The notes beneath the pieces were generated by a model, which was given only the letters and a program-made list of their open reading frames with translations, ran no database searches and was not told the DNA's origin. Shown here piece after piece: positions 47,173 to 58,223 of a stretch of DNA of 64,000 bases. The position numbers and the translations under genes are program-made. Position 1 is the first letter of the stretch, and every line of letters starts with the position of its first letter. This DNA comes from an uncultured Schlesneria sp. (lineage in GTDB: Bacteria; Planctomycetota; Planctomycetia; Planctomycetales; Planctomycetaceae), in contig CAIVEI010000006.1 of assembly GCA_903904835.1 (NCBI GenBank), positions 1-64,000 on the forward strand, read 5' to 3'.

Positions 47173-48114
47173 TTATAAATCAGGCATCGGCACTGGGGCA
47201 CCTGGAATCGGAACGATTCGTTTCGGCACGTTAACGACGGGTGGTCCAAATGGCATCGGCATCGGATCGGCATTCAATTTCGGTATTTCGGGAACCAGGG
47301 CAGGTTGCGGCCCTTTGGCAATCCCTGCCGGCGAATTCAAGAACGATGCGATATGACTTGCATCACCCTTTCGCTTCATCCGCATCGCCGCTTCAAAAAA
47401 TTCCTGCCCTCGTGGATCTCCCTCAAAATGCAAGACGACGCCAAGCAGAAATAACCGATCAGGATCTCGATAATCGTCCTGGACCCAATCGGTCAGCTTA
47501 CTGACGATCGACGATCGAACGATTTGGCTGTCAGGCCCGAACAACGTTGAAGAAAATTTGCCCAGCTTTGGTATCGTCGGATCGATATGTAAAGCACGTT
47601 TAAACTCACGAATTGCCGGTTCGTACCTTAACATCGCCACCAGACACATCCCTAACCTCAGATGGGCGTCGGCGCGATCCGGAGCGGCATCGACCGAGCT
47701 GCGGTAGGCCGCCCAGGCATCTGCCCACTTCTGTTCTCTCAGTTTTTGATCACCCCGCGTTTGATGTTCGAGGCTTTTCAGCCGAGCTGCCGCACTTGAG
47801 GGAACCACAGGGACTTTCGATGGATCGAAGGGAACTGTCGCGGGAGTATCCGGAATGCCAATGGAAACAATCTGCGTTCTCTGAAATGGAACATAAGGGG
47901 TCGGGTTAACCGGCTGATACCGCACGTAACCCGGCCCAACGTAACCGCTATACCCCAGCGCCGGATTGATTAACAACGGTTGCGGGCTTCTCAAATAACC
48001 ATAATGGCTGAAGCAATGTTGGGCATCAGCATTCAGCGGACGCAACAGAAAAAAGGAGCCAAAGAATATCAACCAGCATCGTGCCACAATCGAATTCCTT
48101 TGCGTGAGATGCAA
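47173..48114 (-). CDS. Secreted TPR-repeat protein
   Basis: The 313-residue frame starts at TTG 48114; GTG 48087 is a good alternative because it places a signal peptide (ARCWLIFFGSFFLLRPLNADA) at the start. A proline/tyrosine-rich stretch (about 30-80) is followed by two to three TPR units (RGDQKLREQKWADAWAAYRSSV, ADAHLRLGMCLVAMLRYEPAIREFKRAL, DRLFLLGVVLHFEGDPRGQEFF). The C-terminus is proline-rich. It should act as a protein-binding scaffold in the envelope. The partner is unknown. Confidence 0.8.
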   Translation of the reverse strand: MHLTQRNSIVARCWLIFFGSFFLLRPLNADAQHCFSHYGYLRSPQPLLINPALGYSGYVGPGYVRYQPVNPTPYVPFQRTQIVSIGIPDTPATVPFDPSKVPVVPSSAAARLKSLEHQTRGDQKLREQKWADAWAAYRSSVDAAPDRADAHLRLGMCLVAMLRYEPAIREFKRALHIDPTIPKLGKFSSTLFGPDSQIVRSSIVSKLTDWVQDDYRDPDRLFLLGVVLHFEGDPRGQEFFEAAMRMKRKGDASHIASFLNSPAGIAKGPQPALVPEIPKLNADPMPMPFGPPVVNVPKRIVPIPGAPVPMPDL

Positions 48115-48376
48115 TCTTCACGCTGGATGTATTACCAAGCCTTGAAATTTCAAGAAATTGGCGAATACCAACCATTATGAAGCAATATCTCAATAGGTCA
48201 ACAACTTCGAGAGATTTCAGACTCTTCGAGCCCGATGTTTTTGAAACACCGATCCGCTTGGCCAGAATTGTGATTGCCGTTGCCTTGTTCTGATGAATGA
48301 TCCGCATCCATTGAGTCATGACGTGCCGCCGGATTAAGATACCGTCAGATTCGATTTACCAAACAAAGGAAGTGAC

Positions 48377-49006
48377 ATGTTTGACGGACGGTTTCCGACG
48401 GTGCTACTTTTCGGCGCCCCTGGTGTCGGGAAGGGTACGCAGGGGACTATTCTTGGGCAGATCCCGGGATTTTATCACCTGTCCTGCGGTGACGTCTTTC
48501 GGTCACTCAACATCAATTCCGCAGATGGTCGAGAAATTTATCAGTTCAGTTCGCGTGGCCAACTGGTCCCGGACGAACTGACCGTGCGAATCTGGACCAA
48601 GGCGCTGCACGGGCACATTGCAGTCTCGCGTTACAAACCGCCGGACGAGTTTCTGATCCTGGATGGAATCCCGCGAAATCCAAACCAGGTCGAAATGCTG
48701 AAAAATACGATTAACGTCCTGGCGATTATCCATTTGATCTGCCTGGACGAAGCTCAAATGATCGATCGTATCAAGCGCCGAGCAATCCGCGACAACCGTG
48801 CCGACGATGCCAACGAAGATATCATTCGCACGCGTTTTAATGTTTACCGTGCCGAATCAGAACCCGTTATCAATTGTTATCCCAAGGAATTGATCAAGTG
48901 CGTTGATGCAATGAAGTCCCCACCGGAAGTCCTTGTTGAAGTCCTGCAGCACTTGATCCCGATTCGAAATACCTGGCTGGCGGATCTGCCCGAATCGCCG
49001 CTGTAA
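48377..49006 (+). CDS. Adenylate kinase, short-LID form
   Basis: The 209-residue enzyme interconverts AMP and ATP with ADP. It has the P-loop LFGAPGVGKGTQG, YHLSCGDVFR, the SRGQLVPDELTVRIW AMP-binding region, FLILDGIPRNPNQ with the family Asp-Gly-x-Pro-Arg, and the RRAIRDNRADDANEDIIRTRFNVY arginine block. The zinc-type LID insert is absent, as in short forms. AAAGGAAGT upstream of ATG 48377 gives a good ribosome site. This is a second-type copy rather than the one usually in a ribosomal operon, since no ribosomal protein genes are adjacent. Confidence 0.9.
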   Translation: MFDGRFPTVLLFGAPGVGKGTQGTILGQIPGFYHLSCGDVFRSLNINSADGREIYQFSSRGQLVPDELTVRIWTKALHGHIAVSRYKPPDEFLILDGIPRNPNQVEMLKNTINVLAIIHLICLDEAQMIDRIKRRAIRDNRADDANEDIIRTRFNVYRAESEPVINCYPKELIKCVDAMKSPPEVLVEVLQHLIPIRNTWLADLPESPL

Positions 49007-49031
49007 CGCAGACGATCGGACTGGACAGTCT

Positions 49032-50468
49032 CTACTTCTGCAACGCTTCAATTGGCCATGAGTTGAGCTGTCCAGCAGAGTCACCGGAAACAACTAAGCT
49101 GCCATCGAAGGTCAGCACGGCTTGTAACGGCAAAATTCGAACTCCGGAAATTTGAGAATCATTGGCCTTACTCGAATCCGGACCGAAGGACTTCAGCAGA
49201 TTTCCATCACTCGCCCATAACCGTACAGTTCGATCACGACCGCAGGTCACAAGCTCGCCGCCAGGACCGAACGAAGCGTCAAGCACTCCGTTTGCAATCT
49301 TCCCGAAAACCCCTGCGGGGCGTCGAGGCGGATGGGCGTCGGCTTTTGAAAATGCAGGCCAGCCTTTGGCAACGTCCCACCAGACGATCAACCCATCTTC
49401 ACCGCTGCTTGCCAGTACCTGACTGTCGGAACGCCAGGAAAGTGATGTGATCGAAGCCTTGTGTTCCGAAAGCGGCAACACGACACCGCCACTGGCGGCG
49501 TCCCAGAGATGAATATTGCCAACTCGGTCTCCGGTGGCCAACAGCTTACCATCGGGACTGTACGCGATCGCCGTAATCCATTCTGTATGTTTTACGAGTG
49601 AGCGAACCAGCGAACCATTCTCCGTCGAATAGACTTTAACCACCCTGGACGAGCCACCAATAGCAATCTGTTGTTCGTCAGCAGATAAATCAGCAGCGAG
49701 GACAACATCGGTTTCGTTCCCTATCTCAGCAAGCCGCCTTCCGCTTTTGACGTCGAATAGAACAGCCACTCCGTTTTGAACCGGTCGCCCACCCGCAGCT
49801 AAAAGTACCGATCCCGACTGGTTGAATCGCAAAAGATGAGGTTCCCCTTCTGGAAACGGAACCGAACCAATCAGGTTTCGAGTCGACGGGTCCACAAAGT
49901 TGATGCGCTCATACGATGAGACAGCGATCAGTGGTGCACGCGGACTGGCCGCAAGTGCGATCACAGGGAACGGACGAATCAATCTGGCTGATTCGATCAA
50001 TGGTAAATTCTCGGGCATCGGAGGCGGGCCACCACTTTTTGCGACAGTCGTCGGTGTGAACCCCAGCTTTCGGGTCGCCACCGGGCTGCTGCCGGAACTC
50101 TGCCGAAGTCCGGTATCGATCCATGACTTGATCAGTGCGATCTGCTCTTTCGGCAGCGGATCGTTTTTGGGAGGCATTCGGGCTTCGGGATCTTCTTCCG
50201 TAATGGCCTTAAAAAGTCGACTGGAATTTGAACGACCCGCGACGACAACTTCGCCGCCACTTCCTCCCTTTCGAACCGATAAATAACTGGCAAGATTCAA
50301 CCCGGCTTCCTGTTTCGAGTCGCCATGACACTGCAAACAGTGTTTCTTGAAAATCACTGCGACGTGATCGTCGTAAGAGATCGGCGTCACCTCTTCGGCG
50401 TGAACAACCAAACAAAACGCCCAGATGATCGTGGATGTCATCATGCTCTGGTTAAAAATATTCCGCAT
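49032..50468 (-). CDS. PSCyt1 cytochrome c - WD40 protein
   Basis: From ATG 50468 the product has 478 residues with a signal peptide ([17 protein letters not shown]). A planctomycete cytochrome domain PSCyt1 follows, with heme motif CLQCHG in [23 protein letters not shown] and [10 protein letters not shown]. The rest is a WD40-type propeller: [80 protein letters not shown], and [17 protein letters not shown]. It is the last gene of a four-gene operon with DUF1501, PPC and DUF1553 genes. Substrate unknown; extracytoplasmic electron transfer is likely. Confidence 0.88.
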   Translation of the reverse strand: MRNIFNQSMMTSTIIWAFCLVVHAEEVTPISYDDHVAVIFKKHCLQCHGDSKQEAGLNLASYLSVRKGGSGGEVVVAGRSNSSRLFKAITEEDPEARMPPKNDPLPKEQIALIKSWIDTGLRQSSGSSPVATRKLGFTPTTVAKSGGPPPMPENLPLIESARLIRPFPVIALAASPRAPLIAVSSYERINFVDPSTRNLIGSVPFPEGEPHLLRFNQSGSVLLAAGGRPVQNGVAVLFDVKSGRRLAEIGNETDVVLAADLSADEQQIAIGGSSRVVKVYSTENGSLVRSLVKHTEWITAIAYSPDGKLLATGDRVGNIHLWDAASGGVVLPLSEHKASITSLSWRSDSQVLASSGEDGLIVWWDVAKGWPAFSKADAHPPRRPAGVFGKIANGVLDASFGPGGELVTCGRDRTVRLWASDGNLLKSFGPDSSKANDSQISGVRILPLQAVLTFDGSLVVSGDSAGQLNSWPIEALQK

Positions 50469-50641
50469 GTATCGCGACCGCATTTTTCCGTAACATCGCT
50501 GTAAACTTCTGTTCGACTGCGCTCTTAACTTCGATGGCGGCCTAAAAAAACAACTGCGTATGGCGAGCAACGCATGTTTGGGAAAAACAGCAGATTGACA
50601 TTGAGCAAGTTGTAACATCGCAGTTTTCATGATGAATGACG

Positions 50642-52858
50642 TCAGTGGTTGAACGCGAACTCAGTCGAATTGAGCAGACTCCAGAGAATGTCTTCGTACA
50701 CGGCAGGGTCTTTTAAAGAATCCCCAATCAGTGCTCGCATCGCTGCCGATTCATCGCTTTTTGGTTGCCGTCCGAGTGCTCTCACAAAGAGTTCTTCGAT
50801 GATCTCGTCCGGACCCGCCTTCGATTCAAGCAGTCGCTTCATCTCACCATTCGCACTCAGTCGATCTCGAACAGAGTCTCCAACCGCCATGTGCAACGTT
50901 TGTGAAAGGGTCGGCTCTCGCTTGGTTTCACACGCACAAACCGTTGCCCGACTGGAACGACCGAATGTCGCGAAGAACGAGTCACCAAAATGTGGCCCAT
51001 CTGTGTCGCCCGATTCGCGCGGATAATACTCGATGGCTCGGGTTCCGTCCGGAAAGCCATTAAACCGACGAGGCACACCCGTCACGGCCACAATGGAATC
51101 CAGTAGCACGTCGGCCCTTAAGCGACGCAAATGGGCGTGTGAGAACTGACGCGTGTCGCGAACATTTGATTCATTCGGCCTGGCGCTCAATTGATAAACT
51201 CGCGAATTACAGATGTCGCGAACAACGCTTTGAAGATCGAACTTCACGTCCACCAGTCGCTTGGACAAGGCTTCCAGCAGCGGGCCATTCACCGGGGGGT
51301 TGCTCGCACGTACGTCGTCGACCGGTTCAATGATTCCGCGCCCCAACAACTGAGCCCAGATACGGTTCGCGAGATTGCGACTGAACATCTCGTTTTCTGG
51401 TGCTGTGAGCCACAAAGCCAATGTTTTGCGAGGATCTCCGCCAGCCGGAACGGGCTCAACACTTCCCAGTGTCTTGGCTGGCATGGGCCGACCATCGACC
51501 AGATGTTTCGCTGGAGGTGCCGAGGTATCACAGAAGATGCGTCGTTCACGCGGTTCGATTCCTGGCTTTCGTTTCATCCCGGTGAAAAAGCTCACGAACC
51601 CATAGTAATCATCTTGAGTCCACCGATCGAATGGATGATTATGACACTCGGCACATTGGATCTGCACGCCAAGAAATGCCTGCGAAAAATCGGCGGCAAA
51701 CGCTTTGGGTTCGAATTGAGGCTTATGAACCAGCATCGTGTAAAGATTCACGGGTCCGTTCGATAAATTGCTTCCTGACGCATCGACCATCTCGGCGATA
51801 AACTCGTTGAGTGGTCGGCGAGACCGCATTTGCGTCCGAATCCACTGGTAGAAGGCGTCAGCCGCTTTAACGTCAGTTGCAACCGGTGCGTAGTTTCCCC
51901 CAATTACCCGAAGCTGTTCGGCCCACAGTGCCGTCCAGAAATCTGCGAACGCTTCGTTTTCGAGAAGCTGATCAATCTTGATTGCGCGCTTGTCGGAACG
52001 AGCATCCGCCATGAATTCACGATACTCATGCAGCGTCGGCGGTCGCGCAATAAGATCGAGTGTGACTCGCCTTAGAAAAGTCTCGTCATCACACAGGTCT
52101 GAGGGGACCACTCGTAACTTCTTCAGTCGGTCGAAGACCAATTCATCAATGAAATTGACGGCAACGGGATCTGGCCACTGAAACCTTGCTTCCGGCGGAA
52201 GCACGATGACCTCCGCTCCGACCGTGAAACGACTGAATCTCGCGAAAACGTTGGTGTCACCTGGCCCCACAGCGGTCACTCGACCATCGGCATCGATCCT
52301 GGCAACACTGTCATTGTTTGAGAAAAAACGAGCGAGCATGGTGACGTCTCGCGTCGAACCATCGCTGGCAACGGCTGTGACCGTCAATGCCTCGCTCGAT
52401 TCCGCTTTCTCAAACACCAGACCATTCCTGGAAAGGACGACTTCCACGGTATTCGGAATCTGGCCGATGTCATCAGGGGCACCCGCTTCAATCCACTGCA
52501 ACACGGTCTTGTAATAATCACTCTCCTTGCTGAAGAGTTTGCCGCCCGTATGCGGCACTGCTCCCGTGGCCTTCAGCAGTAACAGGCTCTGTTCAGGAAC
52601 GGCGACGTTGACACGGCGACCGATCATTTCGTTCACAACACGTTCGTAGTCACCTTTCGGGTCGTACCCAAACAGCGAAAGCATGAACCCATCTTTCCCT
52701 CGCGCCGACCCATGACACGTCCCTGCGTTGCATCCCGCGCGAAAGAAAATGGGCATGACGTCGCGACGAAAACTCGGTTCCGACGAACGGACGGTTAATG
52801 GAAGAAACAACGACACGAAAAGCGCGAACGTTCCGATCGTCAGGCGATTGATTGACAT
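50642..52858 (-). CDS. DUF1549/DUF1553 protein with Ig-like domain and CX4CH motif
   Basis: From ATG 52858 the product has 738 residues with a signal peptide ([21 protein letters not shown]). The N-terminal cytochrome-like part has [21 protein letters not shown], in which four residues separate the cysteines instead of two. An Ig-like (Big2) domain follows ([19 protein letters not shown]). DUF1549 has a second motif [13 protein letters not shown], and DUF1553 has [22 protein letters not shown]. It belongs to a planctomycete operon with the PPC-domain gene upstream and the WD40-cytochrome gene downstream. The function is unproven. Confidence 0.88.
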   Translation of the reverse strand: MSINRLTIGTFALFVSLFLPLTVRSSEPSFRRDVMPIFFRAGCNAGTCHGSARGKDGFMLSLFGYDPKGDYERVVNEMIGRRVNVAVPEQSLLLLKATGAVPHTGGKLFSKESDYYKTVLQWIEAGAPDDIGQIPNTVEVVLSRNGLVFEKAESSEALTVTAVASDGSTRDVTMLARFFSNNDSVARIDADGRVTAVGPGDTNVFARFSRFTVGAEVIVLPPEARFQWPDPVAVNFIDELVFDRLKKLRVVPSDLCDDETFLRRVTLDLIARPPTLHEYREFMADARSDKRAIKIDQLLENEAFADFWTALWAEQLRVIGGNYAPVATDVKAADAFYQWIRTQMRSRRPLNEFIAEMVDASGSNLSNGPVNLYTMLVHKPQFEPKAFAADFSQAFLGVQIQCAECHNHPFDRWTQDDYYGFVSFFTGMKRKPGIEPRERRIFCDTSAPPAKHLVDGRPMPAKTLGSVEPVPAGGDPRKTLALWLTAPENEMFSRNLANRIWAQLLGRGIIEPVDDVRASNPPVNGPLLEALSKRLVDVKFDLQSVVRDICNSRVYQLSARPNESNVRDTRQFSHAHLRRLRADVLLDSIVAVTGVPRRFNGFPDGTRAIEYYPRESGDTDGPHFGDSFFATFGRSSRATVCACETKREPTLSQTLHMAVGDSVRDRLSANGEMKRLLESKAGPDEIIEELFVRALGRQPKSDESAAMRALIGDSLKDPAVYEDILWSLLNSTEFAFNH

Positions 52859-52951
52859 GATACGTATTGGCCCTGGCTTACTTATCTTCGAGTCGACATT
52901 CATGACAATCACCTATTCTGAAATCACACGAGCGATCTCACGACCAGTTCA

Positions 52952-55453
52952 TCACTTTAATCCTGGATCAATCCGTAACGTGCCGTTGCCGGTTCTTTGG
53001 CGAATCTCTTGCCCGCCTGCCTGAACGATCACTTCACAGGACATTCCACGGACGCTTCCTAACAGGGCTTCGTCTGTCGCTTTGATGTCGAAGGCAATTT
53101 CCCGGGACGTGTTTGTGAGAACCGGAAATGGTTCCACGACGGTGACTCCTTTTGGCAGTCCGAGCAACTTCACGCTGGCGGTCCCTTCAAAGGGACTCTT
53201 TTGCTGGACTGACCAGACATATTGCTTTTTCTCGCCTCGTCGGACACTTTCCGGCTGGCTTGCGAGCTCGACATAAGGTTCGGCAATCATCAGGTCGACG
53301 ATTTCAGACGAAACCCGAATGCGTCCTGTTCCGAGATAAGGATCGAGGTCGTCGCGAGTTGTACTGGCGGTGACGACCAATGGGCAGCGTCCCAGGGGCG
53401 CGTTTGCTTCGCCTGTGATTCGCAATAATCCTTCACTTTTGCCGGCGCGAATGGTGGTGGTTGGCTGCACGGAAACCCCTGGCGAGACCCAGTCACATTG
53501 AAATTCGACCGGCGCTTCAAATCCCTCTTGCCGGATGATGTGCACGGGAATCGCCAACTCACCACCTCGGACAAGTGCAACGGCGGGTGATTTAATCTCG
53601 ACAGAAAATGGAGCCGCATCGGTCACTGCCAGCACGAATCCATCGAGCCTTACTGTTCTCCATGCGTCACCACCGGAATGATTGATGAACGGGATGTTCT
53701 GCTGCGATCGGCTTTCAATTGGTCGCCCGGCATCGACCGATCTCGCCCCGAGCGTGATTAACGCGCTGCAGGGTTTCAAAGACGGGTCCGCGATGAACTG
53801 AACGGGCCAGATTGTTCGACCCGCCGGAACTCTTGGGGAGGCTAATGTCACTCCGTCCGGCAAACCATGGGCAAACAGTTCCAGTTCCCCGCGATACCGA
53901 CTCCCTTGTCCTTGCGGCAAGCTGACGTTGACGGTCCAGCGATTCCCTTGCGGGATCGCCAATCCACTTGTCCTGATACATTCTTCCCAGTCGAATGCAG
54001 TACTGGTCAGCAGCGTATGGACCGCATCTCGCGTTGGCTCAATTTCAATGCGATAGACAGCCGTGGGGCCACCCAAGCCGCTTCGATCCCCGATTTGAAT
54101 CAGGTAGTTTCCATCCGACTTGGGTTCCCAGATCACGGAGGGATCAAGGATCTCCTTCAATCCTCCGCCGCCACGAAATGACGTTCCAAAAATATCGTGA
54201 TCTGGCAACGGTGAGTCGTCGGCTTCAAGTTCAGGTTCATCTGGTTCCCCTGATGCCAGTAGCGGTCGAATCCGGAGCATGGCATCGATCGGTGAACCAA
54301 GCGAAGCGGCAAAAACCCGTATGCGCAGGCGATCACCTTTCTTCACCGAGATGTGATAGTCATCAACGTCATCGCGCTGGTCGATCCGACCATTCAGTGC
54401 GATTGGCAGTCGTGCCACGAGCGTCGTCGACGCTACGGTGTCCTCCATCACGTTCTCGTAGGGACTGGATCGGAGCATGACTGACGAAGGCGCATCACCA
54501 AAATACTCGAAATTGCCACCCTCGGCCGGGATCGCCAGTGTCTCAGAAATCTCACCAAGCGGGTCCCCAATCAGTTGAACCAACTGGTTTGTTCCAACCT
54601 GGCCACCCGATGGAAACGCCACCAGCGGCCGACGATTCGTACCGATATGGACGCAGTAATCTTTGTCATTTTGGACGAACGTCGATCGCCGAACTTCAAT
54701 GAACGCGAAACCATCTTTGAGTATCTTGACGGCCGCCATCGGGTCTTGAAGATGCAACGAATTATCGTCGTTAGCAGCGATGACGTGACTAGTATCATCC
54801 AGAATCCGCAGAGCCAGATCATATTCCGATCCGCCATAATGCGTATCGGCAATTCGAACGGAATCAACTTCCACGGACAAGCGCTGTCCTGCAACAACAG
54901 GAACGCGGTAGACATCGACATCGCCTCGACCACTCGGGCCCATCCGTCCGCGAACCGACACATTCGGAGTTACAGGCAGAGCCGTTTGTGGAGTGTCATT
55001 TGTGTTGTATCCCTGCTCATTTTCATCAATGACGGGAAACGGCGAGACATGGAATGTCCCCAGCGACGAAATCTCGGTTGCGGTACGAATGCGAAAGGGA
55101 TATTCACCCGGCGGACAATCGGCGGCAATCTCGAACTGGCATCGAACCTGTTCTTCCATCCGACCGCCGTGGACTAAGCCAATCGGCTGAGTAAGCTTTG
55201 GAAGGGTTTCGATCCGGACAGCTTTGATGCCAGGTCGATAAAAGATCACTTCCTGAGGGTCCTTCAGGCAGATCCCCCGAATCGTGACTTCGACCGTCGT
55301 ACCTCGTTGGCCAACCCGAGGGGTCGTCGATCCAATATGCAGCAGCATCGCTCCCGCGTGAACGGCTGTCGTGAATCCGATTGCCAACGCCAACACAATC
55401 AGGGAGACTACGCGCCGAGCAAGGATGCAACGTCGTGAGACAATCGTAATCAT
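52952..55453 (-). CDS. Large secreted protein with PPC-like domains
   Basis: From ATG 55453 the product has 833 residues. It has a signal peptide (VVSLIVLALAIGFTTAVHAGA), an IPT/TIG-like beginning (STTPRVGQRGTTVEVTIRG), and pre-peptidase C-terminal-like beta domains that recur: RGRMGPSGRGDVDVYRVPVVAGQ and NGRIDQRDDVDDYHISVKKGDRL, each an acidic loop typical of PPC domains. The remainder is beta-rich without a catalytic motif I recognise. It sits in the DUF1501/DUF1553 operon, as in many planctomycetes, and probably serves as an extracellular binding or scaffolding protein. Confidence 0.82.
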   Translation of the reverse strand: MITIVSRRCILARRVVSLIVLALAIGFTTAVHAGAMLLHIGSTTPRVGQRGTTVEVTIRGICLKDPQEVIFYRPGIKAVRIETLPKLTQPIGLVHGGRMEEQVRCQFEIAADCPPGEYPFRIRTATEISSLGTFHVSPFPVIDENEQGYNTNDTPQTALPVTPNVSVRGRMGPSGRGDVDVYRVPVVAGQRLSVEVDSVRIADTHYGGSEYDLALRILDDTSHVIAANDDNSLHLQDPMAAVKILKDGFAFIEVRRSTFVQNDKDYCVHIGTNRRPLVAFPSGGQVGTNQLVQLIGDPLGEISETLAIPAEGGNFEYFGDAPSSVMLRSSPYENVMEDTVASTTLVARLPIALNGRIDQRDDVDDYHISVKKGDRLRIRVFAASLGSPIDAMLRIRPLLASGEPDEPELEADDSPLPDHDIFGTSFRGGGGLKEILDPSVIWEPKSDGNYLIQIGDRSGLGGPTAVYRIEIEPTRDAVHTLLTSTAFDWEECIRTSGLAIPQGNRWTVNVSLPQGQGSRYRGELELFAHGLPDGVTLASPRVPAGRTIWPVQFIADPSLKPCSALITLGARSVDAGRPIESRSQQNIPFINHSGGDAWRTVRLDGFVLAVTDAAPFSVEIKSPAVALVRGGELAIPVHIIRQEGFEAPVEFQCDWVSPGVSVQPTTTIRAGKSEGLLRITGEANAPLGRCPLVVTASTTRDDLDPYLGTGRIRVSSEIVDLMIAEPYVELASQPESVRRGEKKQYVWSVQQKSPFEGTASVKLLGLPKGVTVVEPFPVLTNTSREIAFDIKATDEALLGSVRGMSCEVIVQAGGQEIRQRTGNGTLRIDPGLK

Positions 55454-55618
55454 TTCAAAACTACTTTCCGTCATCCCAAATCGGGTTGATTCTGTGCCAC
55501 GGCATCGGAGTCTACTGAGACGCAGTCTCTTCTCGTACGTCGGTCAAAAAGCACTGCTTGACCGAAGACGGCCATGCAGTGGCACACAAGCCCTCGATTC
55601 ATTCCGTCATTCGAAAAA

Positions 55619-57037
55619 TCAAAGCAGTCCCGCCACAAGCTTTCCATCCTTGATGATTTCAATTGGCCGAGTGCCAAATGCCACCAGTTCCTTGTCCGCG
55701 TCGATCCCAAGCTGGTGATAAATTGTGAAGAGCAGGTCTTCGAGCGGTACAGCGTCGCGGGCCGGTTCGGCAGCCGTCGCATCGCTCGCCCCATAAATCA
55801 GACCACGTGCAAATCCACCTCCCGCAAGCAAGTTGGAATAGCAGCGAGCCCAGTGATCGCGACCACTGGTGGCGTTGACCTTCGGGGTCCGTCCGAATTC
55901 CGTCGTGACCCAGAATAAGGTGGTGTCGAGCATCCCGCGCTGTTCAAGATCGGTCACCATTCCAGCGATCGCATGGTCGAGAGCCGGCATCTGATCGAGA
56001 CAACTGCGCCGGGTATCCACGTGCGAATCCCATTCCCCGTAGGTAACTGTGACAAACCTCGTCCCGGCCTGAACCAGTCGGCGAGCCAGAATCAGTCGTT
56101 CGGCGAGGCCTTTGGGGTGGAATTTGTTATCGGGACCGCGAAGACCGACAACATCCCGACCGTAAAGCTGCATCGTCTCTTCCGTCTCACCGTTCAGCGT
56201 AAAGGCCGATTGAGCTTGCGACGAGGTCAGCAACGTGTAGGCGCGTTTGTAAAAGTCGTCCATTGTGTCGAGTGTTGATGGATCGGCTTCCAACTTACGG
56301 ATCTGCTTTTCGACAATATCGCGAGCACTGCGACGACGTTCAAACCGCTCAGAAGAGACACTTTCAGGAACGGAAAAGTCTCGCACTTTAAATCCGGCCT
56401 GACCGGGATCAGCATTCAGATCAAACGGCCCGAACGTACTGCTGAGAAATCCCGTGTTACCTGCAAAACTGTTGTTTTTCGGAATCGCAATATAGGGAGG
56501 CAAGTCACCTCGAATCCCCAGCTCGTGCGAAACAACCGCACCCATTTGAGGGTAATCAATGACGGCTGTTGGTGTGTAACCGGTGAAGAGGTGGTACGTC
56601 GCCTGCTGATGATCGGGAATTCGTCCGACCAGGCTGCGAATCACAGTGACTTTGTCGGCGATCGCTGCAGTCTTCGGAAAATTGTCGCTGAAGACGTCTC
56701 CCAATTTCGTCTTGGTAACTCCGAATGAGCCTCGATATTCGACCGGAGCTTCTGGCTTCGGATCGAACGACTCTTGCTGCGGCATCCCGCCACCCAGATG
56801 CAACTGAATGACACTCAAAGCCTTGCCTGGCAACTTTTCCCGTGAGCCAGCCGTCGCGGAAAACGCTTGAGTTTTGGAATCATCGGCGCGGGCTTCCAAT
56901 CGAAGCAAGTCACCTAGCGAGAGCCCCAGTCCTCCACAAACACCCGCCTGGATCGCCTGCCGCCTGGGTAGCATCGAGCGAAATCCGGCACAACCGCGCG
57001 GATTCGGATTGAATTGACGTTCTGTCGATTGGTGCAT
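55619..57037 (-). CDS. DUF1501 protein
   Basis: From ATG 57037 the product has 472 residues. The N-terminus carries [23 protein letters not shown], a Tat-type signal. The core has [92 protein letters not shown] and [12 protein letters not shown]. The family is exported and of unknown enzymatic activity. It is the first gene of the minus-strand operon that continues with PPC, DUF1553 and WD40-cytochrome genes; 165 bp separate it from the next gene. Confidence 0.9.
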   Translation of the reverse strand: MHQSTERQFNPNPRGCAGFRSMLPRRQAIQAGVCGGLGLSLGDLLRLEARADDSKTQAFSATAGSREKLPGKALSVIQLHLGGGMPQQESFDPKPEAPVEYRGSFGVTKTKLGDVFSDNFPKTAAIADKVTVIRSLVGRIPDHQQATYHLFTGYTPTAVIDYPQMGAVVSHELGIRGDLPPYIAIPKNNSFAGNTGFLSSTFGPFDLNADPGQAGFKVRDFSVPESVSSERFERRRSARDIVEKQIRKLEADPSTLDTMDDFYKRAYTLLTSSQAQSAFTLNGETEETMQLYGRDVVGLRGPDNKFHPKGLAERLILARRLVQAGTRFVTVTYGEWDSHVDTRRSCLDQMPALDHAIAGMVTDLEQRGMLDTTLFWVTTEFGRTPKVNATSGRDHWARCYSNLLAGGGFARGLIYGASDATAAEPARDAVPLEDLLFTIYHQLGIDADKELVAFGTRPIEIIKDGKLVAGLL

Positions 57038-57178
57038 GGGATTTTTTCCTGGCAAATGGCAAGGGCCTCTTCACTTAGAGTACCCTGTGAATGATACTTT
57101 GTGCAGTCCTTTTGCCCCAAACACGGGCGTCATTCGTGATTTGATGTTTGGTTAATGTTGATGTCATATTTGCTTGAT

Positions 57179-57210
57179 GTAGGGTGCGGTCGAGTCTTCG
57201 AGGCACACCA
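57179..57210 (-). repeat. Partial copy of the dispersed GACTCGACCCACCCTAC repeat
   Basis: On the minus strand this matches the end of the repeat unit found at 24850-24922, with two or three changes (GTAGGGTGCGGTCGAGTCTT on the plus strand). It lies upstream of the DUF1501 operon. Confidence 0.6.
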
Positions 57211-57470
57211 CTCTTCTTTGCATCGAAAGCGTGATTCAACCCTCTGCGTTTCAACTTCCTATCACATGAATCACCGCTAACTTCGAATTCCGAACCGGCG
57301 ATTGTCCCAAAATGGGAACGGATTGTCCGGCGAAGTCTGGACTTGACCAACGGCGTCCGTCACTATGTCGTAAGATCCAGACGACTCGATTCTCCGCCGC
57401 CGCGGCGATATCTTGTGGTAGAATTGTGTTGAATGTGATCTTTTGGGCATGCGCGACTCAGGTGAACGAA

Positions 57471-58187
57471 ATGTCAGTGGTGCAAGAAATGATGTCCGAA
57501 TCCCTCAATCGACCAGAATTTGGCCCGGACGAATTCCAATATCGGCCCATGCCACCACTGGTTCCCGTAAGCATGGCGTTCGTCTGCTTGTCGATGTTGG
57601 CGGGCTTGTCGGACCTGCTGTTGATCGTGCCATTAGTCGGTATTGTGTTGGCATTTATCGCTTATTATCAGATCTCGAAATCGCAAGGAGAACTGAGTGG
57701 CGGGCCGATGGCTTTGTCGAGCCTTGTATTAATGCTGGCGATCTTCATCGCGTTTGCAGGTCTGCACTTACACAGCTATGCGACCGAAATTCCACCCGGT
57801 TTTCAGCGGGTCAATTTCAATAGTGACATTTCCCAGAAGGGTTTTCCTGTTCAAAATGGTCAAATGGGAGTCCATGCCGACGTCGCAAAGCTCGCTGAGA
57901 AGCCAATTTACCTCAAGGGTTATATGTTCCCTTTTCGGGAAACTCGGGATTTGAAGCAGTTTGTTCTCTGTAAAGACTCAGGAGATTGCTGCTTTGGTGG
58001 ACAGCCCAAACCAACCGATATGATTCTTATCCACATGAAAGGCGGAAAAACCGTCAATTACCATGAAAAGCAATTGGTCGGTGTCGCCGGAACATTACGC
58101 ATCGAGCCTACCTATGACGAGAGTGGTCTGATGCCGGTCTACCAACTGGATTGCACGTATTTCGCCCCTGCAAAAACCTGGTACTGA
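57471..58187 (+). CDS. DUF3299-like membrane protein
   Basis: From ATG 57471 the product has 238 residues. After a proline-rich start come two membrane segments (FVCLSMLAGLSDLLLIVPLVGIV and MALSSLVLMLAIFIAFAGLHLH). A soluble domain follows, with YLKGYMFPFRETRDLKQFVLCKDSGDCCFGGQ split over adjacent blocks, an IHMKGGKTVNY loop and VAGTLRIEP. The CCFG pair and KGYMFP match DUF3299, which is uncharacterised. It is cotranscribed with a lipoprotein paralogue 36 bp downstream, so the two may form a hetero-oligomer or deliver a ligand in the envelope. Confidence 0.78.
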   Translation: MSVVQEMMSESLNRPEFGPDEFQYRPMPPLVPVSMAFVCLSMLAGLSDLLLIVPLVGIVLAFIAYYQISKSQGELSGGPMALSSLVLMLAIFIAFAGLHLHSYATEIPPGFQRVNFNSDISQKGFPVQNGQMGVHADVAKLAEKPIYLKGYMFPFRETRDLKQFVLCKDSGDCCFGGQPKPTDMILIHMKGGKTVNYHEKQLVGVAGTLRIEPTYDESGLMPVYQLDCTYFAPAKTWY

Positions 58188-58223
58188 TGGTTTCCGTTGA
58201 CTAGCCGCTTCAAGGACGATCCG

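Noticed and set aside
46542-47234. 230-residue plus-strand Ala/Thr/Ser-rich frame
   Set aside because: It is the antisense of the low-complexity leader of the S1 protein.
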